Below are positions 1 to 4,349 of a stretch of 6,787 nt of DNA, in pieces (position 1 is the stretch's first letter; every line of letters begins with the position of its first letter). Made by a program: the position numbers and the translations under genes. A model generated the notes under the pieces. That model had not been told where the DNA came from, did no database searches, and saw only the letters and a list, made by a program, of their open reading frames with translations. The DNA is from Nitrosopumilales archaeon (GTDB lineage: Archaea; Thermoproteota; Nitrososphaeria; Nitrososphaerales; Nitrosopumilaceae). Where the stretch lies: positions 1-6,787 of the forward strand of contig JAEHKQ010000140.1 in the NCBI GenBank assembly GCA_016838795.1, given 5' to 3'.

Positions 1-663
1 ATATGCAACAAACTAAAAAAAGATACAGACGGACCAGTATCAAGGATACTCAACAGACCAATATCACTGAGAATCTCCAAGATATTACTAAAGACAGGAA
101 TTACACCAAACCAGATTTCAGTTCTGAGTTTTATGATTGGACTTGCAGGTGCATCTCTGTTCTTTTTTGGCGAATATTTCTATCTCGTTTTGGGAGGCAT
201 CTTAATTCATATCCATTCTATAGTGGATGGATGTGATGGGGAAGTAGCACGTCTTAAGCTAAGACAGACAAAGTATGGAGGTTGGCTTGATTCAGTTTTG
301 GATAGGTATGTAGATGCTGCCATTATTTTAGGACTAGTCTATGGTTACTGGAGTATCAACGGGGATATCACAATATGGATAATTGGATTTTTTGCTCTGA
401 TTGGAAGCTTCCTCAATAGCTACACTAGTGACAAATATGATTCAATTTTTAGAAATGAGGATATGACAAAAAGATCAAAGTTTAGAATGGGCAGGGATGT
501 GAGGTTACTGCTCATAACGATTGGTGCTTTAACTAATCAAATTCCCATAATGCTGATTATTCTAGCAGTTATAGCAAACTATGAGGCTTTACGAAGATTG
601 ATAGTATTTAGGAACAAACTTGATGACAGTCCACAAATCACAAATACAGAATTTGCCAATTAA
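1..663 (+). CDS. CDP-alcohol phosphatidyltransferase family protein, 5' end outside the window
   Basis: The reading frame is open from the first base, so the gene starts upstream; 220 residues remain and it ends at TAA. The full CDP-alcohol phosphotransferase signature D-x2-D-G-x2-A-R-x8-G-x3-D-x3-D is present without mismatch at residues 76-101 of the fragment (D76, D79, G80, A83, R84, G93, D97, D101); these acidic residues bind the metal ions and the CDP substrate. Hydrophobic segments at about 40-58, 60-74, 93-112, 117-135 and 165-190 fit the multi-helix membrane fold. Family enzymes move a phospho-alcohol from a CDP-activated donor to an acceptor alcohol in polar lipid or inositol-phosphate synthesis. 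The segment before the first helix (DG-x-VSR-x-LNRPIS, then TPNQIS) resembles, from memory, the C-terminal half of archaeal IPCT/DIPPS bifunctional enzymes and related archaetidylinositol-phosphate synthases, so an N-terminal nucleotidyltransferase domain may lie upstream. Family assignment is firm; the substrate is not known. Confidence 0.9.
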   Translation: MCNKLKKDTDGPVSRILNRPISLRISKILLKTGITPNQISVLSFMIGLAGASLFFFGEYFYLVLGGILIHIHSIVDGCDGEVARLKLRQTKYGGWLDSVLDRYVDAAIILGLVYGYWSINGDITIWIIGFFALIGSFLNSYTSDKYDSIFRNEDMTKRSKFRMGRDVRLLLITIGALTNQIPIMLIILAVIANYEALRRLIVFRNKLDDSPQITNTEFAN

Positions 664-669
664 TGACTT

Positions 670-683
670 TAATTATATAATTA
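670..683 (+). promoter_or_regulatory. AT-only palindrome acting as TATA box of the GIY-YIG-like gene
   Basis: TAATTATATAATTA is a perfect 14-base palindrome whose centre lies 22 bases before the ATG at 699, about where a TATA box would sit for a near-leaderless archaeal transcript. A short purine-rich GGAG at 688-691, five to seven bases before the ATG, could serve as a Shine-Dalgarno on read-through transcripts from the upstream gene; it is the only such motif noticed before a start here. Confidence 0.4.
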
Positions 684-698
684 CTTTGGAGTGTTAAA

Positions 699-1001
699 AT
701 GGAAATACTTGATGATAAGCTTCGGGTATGGCTTCAAAGTGCAAAATTTGTTAAATCAAAGCCTGGAGTTTATGTTCTTTATGATAAAAACAAAGATGTA
801 ATTTACATTGGAGAAAGCGAGAATCTTCAGAATCAATTTACAAAGTATGTCGACTCAAACTTTGAGAATGATACCTGTAAACAAAAAACCCATACTTATC
901 AAAGAGAGTTTGTTGAAAATCAAAAAGAACGCAAAAAGCAGCTTTTAGAGGATTTTAAGAATAAAAATGGAAATCTTCCTCTCTGCAATGATGTGAGTTG
1001 A
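699..1001 (+). CDS. Small GIY-YIG-like domain protein, catalytic Arg apparently replaced
   Basis: This 100-residue soluble protein begins with a GIY-YIG fold signature: P22-G-V-Y25 as the GIY strand and Y36-I-G38 as the YIG strand, followed by ESENLQNQF. GIY-YIG domains are nucleases of UvrC, homing endonucleases and Slx1, or stand-alone domains of unknown role. In active members an Arg lies ten residues after the YIG tyrosine (Y29/R39 in UvrC of Thermotoga type); here that position is Q46. A possible metal-binding Glu (E70) and a late Asn (N97 in LPLCN) are present. The second half is highly charged and probably helical (residues 67-90). The ATG follows an AT palindrome and a GGAG. The product could be an inactive nucleic-acid-binding relative or a divergent nuclease. 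The fold call is fairly sure, activity is doubtful, and the neighbours give no clue. Confidence 0.75.
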   Translation: MEILDDKLRVWLQSAKFVKSKPGVYVLYDKNKDVIYIGESENLQNQFTKYVDSNFENDTCKQKTHTYQREFVENQKERKKQLLEDFKNKNGNLPLCNDVS

Positions 1002-1062
1002 AAACTGTATAATATTTGAAGAGTTTTCTGCTAGTCGGTAGTTAAACAAAATTCACATCATC

Positions 1063-1072
1063 TTTCTAAATA
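1063..1072 (+). promoter_or_regulatory. Candidate TATA box for the DUF5679 gene
   Basis: TTTCTAAATA is centred about 27 bases before the ATG at 1095, the spacing expected for an archaeal TATA box driving a leaderless transcript. There is no Shine-Dalgarno before this ATG, which agrees with leaderless translation. The 1002-1094 spacer shows nothing else clear. Confidence 0.4.
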
Positions 1073-1094
1073 GGATCAAGTTTGGATTAGGCAT

Positions 1095-1238
1095 ATGGTA
1101 ACAGCATATTGTGTAAAATGCAGAGCAAAAAGAGATATAAAAGATCCTGAAGAAATCGTAATGAAAAATGGACGACCCGCAGTAAAAGGTACCTGTCCCG
1201 AGTGTGGCACTAAAGTCTTTAGAATAGGGAAACCATAG
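1095..1238 (+). CDS. DUF5679-type zinc-ribbon protein, 47 residues
   Basis: A very short gene running from ATG to TAG. The protein opens MVTAYCVKCRAKRDI, continues through a conserved turn (KNGRPAVKGTCPECG) and ends KVFRIGKP. Two CxxC knuckles (C6/C9 and C34/C37) form a compact zinc ribbon that makes up nearly the whole protein. This matches the DUF5679 family as I remember it, which resembles the zinc ribbons at the C terminus of type I topoisomerases and occurs as free-standing proteins in archaea and bacteria. The biochemical role is unknown; nucleic-acid or protein binding is the usual guess. It has its own TATA-like box and no Shine-Dalgarno. A longer antisense frame over 1053-1262 has no recognisable content and is a shadow. 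Confidence 0.9.
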   Translation: MVTAYCVKCRAKRDIKDPEEIVMKNGRPAVKGTCPECGTKVFRIGKP

Positions 1239-1330
1239 TTGTAATAACTTGAGAAAATTCATGGATTTTATCTTTGGTAAATGTAGATTAAAACGAGATT
1301 TAATTCACGAAAAGAATGGCTAAATTCCAA

Positions 1331-1351
1331 TTAACAGTTCGTATCAAATGT
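1331..1351 (+). repeat. R1 intergenic repeat, copy A
   Basis: TTAACAGTTCG followed by TATCAAATGT. It lies between the convergent DUF5679 (+) and DUF1059 (-) genes, nine bases beyond the DUF1059 stop. It is identical to copy D except for one base near the end (TGT versus TAT). In this copy alone the ends form a six-base inverted repeat (TTAACA ... TGTTAA), and there is no A-rich tail. The 1239-1359 spacer holds nothing else convincing. Confidence 0.8.
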
Positions 1352-1359
1352 TAATGATT

Positions 1360-1527
1360 CTATCTCTGCTTCCTCAAAATAAACTGCATCAAGGCCTCTT
1401 TGGAATATTCTATTCCATGTTCATCACAGGAATGTTTTCCATATTCCTCTATCAACTTTGCAATATCGTCTCCTTCGACCACAAAATCACATTCAAAACC
1501 ATAATCTCGGCAGGTGAATTTTCCCAT
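1360..1527 (-). CDS. DUF1059 family small protein, 55 residues
   Basis: Read on the minus strand from ATG to TAG, the protein begins MGKFTCRDYGFECDFVVEGD and ends QFILRKQR. It carries the DUF1059 pattern: C6-x6-C13 inside a C-R-D-x-G-F-x-C-D-F motif, an acidic helix (DDIAKLIEEYGKH), then H32 and H37 in the H-x4-H-G segment. Its length matches the typical 50-60 residues of this family, described as putative small metal-binding proteins of unknown function. C6, C13, H32 and H37 could form one metal site; C34 is an extra cysteine. The opposite strand over 1348-1548 is also open but gives a meaningless hydrophobic product. Upstream on the minus strand, AATTTTTAGA (1561-1570) could be its TATA box. 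The gene sits alone between R1 copies A and B. Confidence 0.9.
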   Translation of the reverse strand: MGKFTCRDYGFECDFVVEGDDIAKLIEEYGKHSCDEHGIEYSKEALMQFILRKQR

Positions 1528-1596
1528 AATGATGATATTGTAGACTAGAAAATAACCATTTCTAAAAATTACGTCACAATCCGAAATAATTGGTCA

Positions 1597-1617
1597 TTAA
1601 CAGTTCGCATCAAATGT
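1597..1617 (+). repeat. R1 intergenic repeat, copy B
   Basis: TTAACAGTTCG then CATCAAATGT, one base different from copy A. It lies between the divergent DUF1059 (-) and double zinc-knuckle (+) genes, the only full R1 copy not at a convergent junction. It is followed at 1618-1634 by an A-rich stretch, GATAAAAAAGAAAAAG, like the tails of copies C and D but shorter. That A-rich run could also serve as the TATA element of the + gene that starts at 1679. Confidence 0.8.
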
Positions 1618-1678
1618 AGATAAAAAAGAAAAAGCGAAGGTTGTTAAGGTTTGAGCCTCAATTGATTAACGAAAACAA

Positions 1679-1933
1679 GTGAAATGTGAAAAATGTGGTA
1701 TAACGTTGGAGGTTAGATCATATCGCGGTAGACCAAGAAAATACTGCCTCAGTTGTTCCAGCTATAAAACGAAGGAGAAGAACGATTCAAACTTGATACC
1801 CAAAGAAATTGATGAACATTTTGAATTATTTGGTAAAAAGGCCTCCGAAGTGGAATATGGTGAGACTTGTCCCCTTTGCAACAGCAGGATAGATGAGTTT
1901 GGCTATTGTGCATGTGAGGCTGGTGGAACCTAA
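1679..1933 (+). CDS. Double zinc-knuckle protein with an RGRPRK patch, 84 residues
   Basis: The protein has two four-cysteine clusters: C3/C6/C23/C26 at the N terminus (CEKCG ... YCLSC) and C64/C67/C77/C79 at the C terminus (CPLCN ... CAC). Both look like zinc ribbons, joined by a charged helical linker (residues 30-62). Between the first two knuckles lies RGRPRK (residues 16-21), which resembles an AT-hook core and would suit minor-groove DNA binding. The start must be the GTG at 1679: the next in-frame stop upstream is at 1667-1669, the first Cys is residue 3, and no ATG lies in this frame. No Shine-Dalgarno is visible. I do not recognise a named family; a DNA-associated role is an inference from the motifs. 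A T-run at 1977-1982 probably ends its transcript. Confidence 0.8.
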   Translation: MKCEKCGITLEVRSYRGRPRKYCLSCSSYKTKEKNDSNLIPKEIDEHFELFGKKASEVEYGETCPLCNSRIDEFGYCACEAGGT

Positions 1934-1976
1934 GGTCATGACGTAAACGTTCCTGTGTTATTAAAAATTTGTGATA

Positions 1977-1982
1977 TTTTTT
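1977..1982 (+). terminator. T-run terminator after the double zinc-knuckle gene
   Basis: GATATTTTTTGTTG lies 44 bases past the stop codon at 1933. Archaeal RNA polymerase often terminates on short T-runs without a hairpin, and no hairpin is seen here. Confidence 0.4.
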
Positions 1983-2010
1983 GTTGATAATTAACATTTC
2001 ATAAGATCAG

Positions 2011-2031
2011 TTAACAGATCGAATCAAATGT
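2011..2031 (+). repeat. R1 intergenic repeat, copy C
   Basis: TTAACAGATCG then AATCAAATGT, two bases different from copy A. It lies between the convergent double zinc-knuckle gene (+) and winged-helix gene (-). After a short AATTTA spacer it is followed at 2038-2060 by an A-rich tail matching the tail of copy D at 22 of 23 positions. Confidence 0.8.
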
Positions 2032-2037
2032 AATTTA

Positions 2038-2060
2038 GAATAAAAAAAGAAATTGGAAAA
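2038..2060 (-). terminator. A-rich R1 tail, likely T-rich terminator of the winged-helix gene
   Basis: On the minus strand this reads as a T-rich stretch (AATTTCTTTTTTTATTC core) starting a few bases beyond the stop of the 2068-2475 gene, well placed for archaeal termination. Its near duplicate at 5571-5593 sits downstream of another minus-strand gene. Confidence 0.5.
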
Positions 2061-2067
2061 TGAACTT

Positions 2068-2475
2068 TCAAGAATAGTATACTTTGAAGCCCTTATCAGT
2101 TACATATAGTACAATCTTGGTACCAAAGAAGCCACTCTTTTTTTCTACTCTCATCAGGCCCCTCTTTTCTAAATCGTCCAAGATGGAAATTAGTTCGTCA
2201 CGTTTAAGATCAGTAATTTTTTGCATCTTTTCAAAATTTTTTGCTCCACGATTTAGTTCTCCCAAAACGAGCATGTCCTTTGTTTCAGGTCTTGCTAGAT
2301 TTCGTCTAGGAGTACCCATTGTCTCACTTGGATTTGTTTGAAGTTGCATTTCAAGATGTTTTTCAGAAGGCTGGGTGTAATTTTGCATATTACGTTTTCT
2401 GAGGTAACGTTGAATTATTCGAATAAGTGGAAACATTAAAAAAATAATCCAAATCCAATAAAAATGATCAGTCAT
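2068..2475 (-). CDS. Membrane-anchored winged-helix transcription regulator-like protein
   Basis: This 135-residue protein has an N-terminal hydrophobic helix (about residues 5-21, rich in W, I and F), then a basic stop (RYLRKRN) that should keep the rest in the cytoplasm. Residues 30-65 are a polar linker. Residues 66-135 look like a winged helix: a first helix (KDMLVLGELNRG), a helix-turn-helix with recognition helix near LKRDELISILDDLEKRG, and a beta wing (LMRVEKKSGFFG ... VLYVTDKG). The arrangement resembles MarR/ArsR-like archaeal regulators tethered to the membrane. Target and signal are unknown. It is a single gene with a good TATA-like box just upstream and no Shine-Dalgarno. The antisense frame over 2084-2341 is a shadow. 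Confidence 0.8.
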   Translation of the reverse strand: MTDHFYWIWIIFLMFPLIRIIQRYLRKRNMQNYTQPSEKHLEMQLQTNPSETMGTPRRNLARPETKDMLVLGELNRGAKNFEKMQKITDLKRDELISILDDLEKRGLMRVEKKSGFFGTKIVLYVTDKGFKVYYS

Positions 2476-2500
2476 TTCTGATCAATTTTTGACTAGCTTA

Positions 2501-2510
2501 CCATAAATTT
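2501..2510 (-). promoter_or_regulatory. Candidate TATA box of the winged-helix gene
   Basis: On the minus strand this reads AAATTTATGG, centred about 30 bases before the ATG at 2475. That implies a leader of only a few bases. The rest of the 2476-2648 divergent spacer shows nothing beyond the two promoters. Confidence 0.45.
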
Positions 2511-2610
2511 GTTCATATTTTTATCAAAAGCAACTTAAAAACAGTCTCAAGATTTTCCTTCGGTTATCTTTTAGAACAAATGTAAGGTACAGTTGAGATC
2601 CCTTATGCAA

Positions 2611-2620
2611 TTATATACTC
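2611..2620 (+). promoter_or_regulatory. TATA box of the SPFH gene
   Basis: TTATATACTC is one of the best TATA-like matches in the window. Its centre predicts transcription from about 2641-2643, just before the TTG at 2649, leaving a leader of about seven bases. This supports TTG rather than the internal ATG at 2685 as the start. Confidence 0.55.
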
Positions 2621-2648
2621 TTGATATTAGAGATATGATGGAAATAAA

Positions 2649-3512
2649 TTGTCAAGATACGAAGGGCCAAAAATTAACATAAACATGAGTGTAGCCAAAG
2701 GAGTCGGAATTGGCATTGTAGCACTGATTGTTATTGGAGTGATGGCGTCCGCAGCAGTACAAATAGTAGACGCAGGCCACAGAGGCGTTTTATTGCATTG
2801 GAATGCAGTTGATGTAACTGCTCCACCTCTGGATGAGGGGCTTCATTTTGTCGTACCCTTTCAAGACACTGTGGTAAATATGGAGGTCAGGACACTGTTG
2901 TTTGTAAAAGGAACATCTTCAGCTTCTAAAGACCTTCAGACAGTTACAACTGAGGTGACGGTTAACTATCATCCAGATCCCGAATCAATTAACATCCTAT
3001 ACAAAGAGGTAGGTCTTAACTATCAAAATAGAATTATTGCGCCAGCAGTTGAGGAAGTTGTAAAACAAGTTACGGCAAATTATAACGCAGAGGAACTGAT
3101 CACAAAAAGACCATTGGTAAAGTCCGACATTGAAGTGGAGATCACAAAGCGTCTAAATGTATACAACCTCATAACCGAAGTCATCTCAATTACTGACTTT
3201 CAATTCTCAGCACTCTTTTCTTCAGCAATCGAATCTAAAGTAGAGGCAGAGCAAAAGGCACTAAAGGCAGAAAACGACCTTAGAAGAATTGAGGTAGAAG
3301 CAAGACAACGTGCAGCACAAGCAGAGGGTCTTGCATTAGCCAACATTGCCGAAGCCCAAGGTGAAGCCGAAGCAATTAGAATTATCAACCAAGCCTTGGC
3401 GCAAAATCCAAACTACTTGGAATGGCTAAAAACACAGGCATGGGATGGTAAACTGCCACTTGTAGTAGGTTCAGGCGGAACTCCTTTCATTCAGATACCA
3501 GTTAAACCCTAA
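2649..3512 (+). CDS. SPFH/prohibitin-family membrane protein
   Basis: This 287-residue protein has a short basic N terminus, one transmembrane helix (about 17-40, GIGIVALIVIGVMASAA), then an SPFH/Band 7 domain (about 40-200). Recognisable parts are DAGHRGVLLHW, the GLHFVVPF-Q turn and VTTEVTVNYHPDPESI. Residues 195-255 are a long Ala/Glu/Arg-rich coiled coil (VEAEQKALKAENDLRR onward), as in prohibitins, and the C terminus ends in LPLVVGSGGTPFIQIP. Family members assemble into large rings or cages on membranes that organise proteases and lipid domains; this one should face the outside or the cytoplasm depending on helix orientation. Start: TTG at 2649 gives the plausible SRYEGPKINI opening and fits the TATA box; two nearby ATGs (2635, 2638) are out of frame and ATG 2685 is the alternative. 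No partner such as a NfeD-like protease is adjacent. Confidence 0.92.
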   Translation: MSRYEGPKININMSVAKGVGIGIVALIVIGVMASAAVQIVDAGHRGVLLHWNAVDVTAPPLDEGLHFVVPFQDTVVNMEVRTLLFVKGTSSASKDLQTVTTEVTVNYHPDPESINILYKEVGLNYQNRIIAPAVEEVVKQVTANYNAEELITKRPLVKSDIEVEITKRLNVYNLITEVISITDFQFSALFSSAIESKVEAEQKALKAENDLRRIEVEARQRAAQAEGLALANIAEAQGEAEAIRIINQALAQNPNYLEWLKTQAWDGKLPLVVGSGGTPFIQIPVKP

Positions 3513-3515
3513 ATA

Positions 3516-3523
3516 TTTTTTTT
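3516..3523 (+). terminator. T8 terminator after the SPFH gene
   Basis: Eight consecutive T begin four bases after the SPFH stop codon. The run overlaps the stop codon of the convergent minus-strand gene (3522-3524), so the two genes are separated by only nine bases. Confidence 0.5.
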
Positions 3524-3833
3524 AAATCTTATCCTTTTCGTTATTTTTTGATTTGTCTCTTGTAGCATCGTACATTGAAAGAAACTCTTCTGGTTCATGT
3601 TGCCGGTAATGTTTCTCTAGCTGTGAGATTTCTTTATCAGATATCTTTTCACCTTTACCTTCGTGATATTCTTTTATTATCTGAAATTGAGTTTTTTTAA
3701 TGCTATATTTTCGTAGAGTACTATTAACAGATCTATTACAAAAATAATCATACAAACCAAAACGATATATCAAATAGCCTGCAATTCCAACTACGGCAAC
3801 AACTGCGAGGGGGATAATAATGGTACCTACCAT
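3522..3833 (-). CDS. Single-helix membrane protein of unknown function, 103 residues
   Basis: The protein begins with a strongly hydrophobic helix (about residues 4-24, IIIPLAVVAVVGIAGYLIY) followed by an aromatic and basic boundary. The remaining roughly 75 residues are charged and probably helical (QIIKEYHEGKGEKISDKEIS, then QLEKHYRQHEPEEF), ending in a very polar Lys/Asp/Asn tail. The middle resembles a short helical hairpin, but I do not recognise a family. The N-in or N-out orientation is not clear; the basic residues after the helix suggest a cytoplasmic C-terminal part. It ends nine bases from the SPFH gene in convergent orientation, so co-regulation is not implied. The 3834-3960 spacer upstream holds a partial R1 core and a weak TATA-like GAAATAGTAA (3852-3861 on the minus strand). 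Confidence 0.7.
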   Translation of the reverse strand: MVGTIIIPLAVVAVVGIAGYLIYRFGLYDYFCNRSVNSTLRKYSIKKTQFQIIKEYHEGKGEKISDKEISQLEKHYRQHEPEEFLSMYDATRDKSKNNEKDKI

Positions 3834-3884
3834 GTTTTTTTATCTGCCCTCTTACTATTTCATTGTTATTGTCTTTCTAATGAT

Positions 3885-3897
3885 TTGTATCAAATGT
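3885..3897 (+). repeat. Partial R1/R2 core
   Basis: TTGTATCAAATGT matches the 3' half of R1 (copy A shares TATCAAATGT preceded by G). The 5' half, TTAACAGTTC, is absent and no A-rich tail follows. It lies between two minus-strand genes and may be a decayed copy or chance. Confidence 0.4.
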
Positions 3898-3960
3898 TTA
3901 CTAACTCGAGTAATTCCATATTCTACAGTGCTTTATTCTAGAGACAGTTTCTAAATGCCG

Positions 3961-4227
3961 TCAAGCCGTCTGAGAAGGTGCCTGCCCATCATATCCTTGT
4001 TTTTTGTGAACAGAATCAATAACTGCCCTTGTAAATCTGTCAAAGTCTTCGTTTTTCATAGAATTAATGACTTCATCTACAGTCTTTTTCATGTCAATTT
4101 CTTGGCATTTACGATCAGCCTCAGAACAATAATACCCAATGTAACTTTGGATGTAATCATATTCTGGACCATCAATCCCAATCTCTAACCTTCTTCTACT
4201 CAGTCTCTCTCTCCAAGTTTCACTCAT
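3961..4227 (-). CDS. Small soluble protein of unknown function, 88 residues
   Basis: No membrane segment or named motif is visible. The N terminus is strongly basic (ETWRERLSRRRLEIGIDG), followed by a Tyr-rich stretch (YDYIQSYIGYYCSEADRKC, with C34 and C41) and a helical charged half (KKTVDEVINSMKNEDFDRF). I take it as a lineage-restricted archaeal protein. The ATG at 4227 fits a TATA-like TCATATTTTT about 25 bases upstream on the minus strand, which implies leaderless transcription. The antisense frame over 3955-4188 has no sensible product. The gene is likely real because of length, start and promoter, but the function is unknown. Confidence 0.65.
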   Translation of the reverse strand: MSETWRERLSRRRLEIGIDGPEYDYIQSYIGYYCSEADRKCQEIDMKKTVDEVINSMKNEDFDRFTRAVIDSVHKKQGYDGQAPSQTA

Positions 4228-4246
4228 TAGGTATTATCGGATCTTT

Positions 4247-4256
4247 CAAAAATATG
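4247..4256 (-). promoter_or_regulatory. Candidate TATA box of the 3961-4227 gene
   Basis: On the minus strand this reads TCATATTTTT, centred about 25 bases before the ATG at 4227. It borders, and by two bases overlaps, the first R2 repeat. Confidence 0.4.
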
Positions 4257-4292
4257 AATCATACGGATCTAGTTTTAAGGATAATATCAAAT
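4255..4292 (+). repeat. R2 direct repeat, upstream copy
   Basis: The sequence runs TGAATCATACGGATCTAGTT then TTAAGGATAATATCAAAT. It matches 5612-5647 at 32 of 36 aligned positions with one two-base gap. Its last bases, TATCAAAT, are those of R1. It sits in the divergent spacer before the CFI-box gene. Confidence 0.75.
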
Positions 4293-4317
4293 GTACGAGG
4301 CTTTTATGAAGATCGAG

Positions 4318-4326
4318 TTTATCTTA
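4318..4326 (+). promoter_or_regulatory. Candidate TATA box of the CFI-box gene
   Basis: TTTATCTTA is centred about 27-28 bases before the GTG at 4350, the usual TATA-to-start distance for a leaderless archaeal gene. It supports GTG 4350 over the ATG at 4254. Confidence 0.45.
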
Positions 4327-4349
4327 CCCCTGTAATACAACCACCATCA

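Noticed and set aside
3..236. Open frame with ATG at 3
   Set aside because: It overlaps the transferase in another frame; the continuous frame 1 carries the family motif and is open from base 1.
1261..1323. 20-codon frame from ATG 1261
   Set aside because: Too short, no motif, no promoter at the right distance.
1331..1354. R1 read as the end of a coding sequence (LTVRIKC then stop)
   Set aside because: All four copies do read this way before a stop, but three have no start codon in frame and the fourth gives 12 residues; a shared DNA repeat explains it.
1348..1548. Plus-strand frame opposite DUF1059
   Set aside because: It is antisense to a recognised family and has no recognisable product.
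1749..1997. Minus-strand frame over the double zinc-knuckle gene
   Set aside because: The opposite strand encodes regular Cys clusters; this frame is a shadow.
1331..2031. Integron-like attC sites between small genes
   Set aside because: The repeats lack the paired inverted core sites of attC, the genes face both ways, and no integrase is present.
2011..2031. tRNA T-arm remnant (GATCGAATC)
   Set aside because: Other copies have T where the T-loop needs A, and no acceptor or anticodon stem is found.
3200..3388. Minus-strand Ala/Ser-rich frame inside the SPFH gene
   Set aside because: It is the antisense of the coiled-coil region and reflects its repeated codons.
4254..4349. N-terminal extension of the CFI-box protein from ATG 4254
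   Set aside because: It is encoded by repeat R2 and spacer, precedes a complete signal peptide, and its ATG falls in the TATA region of the divergent gene.
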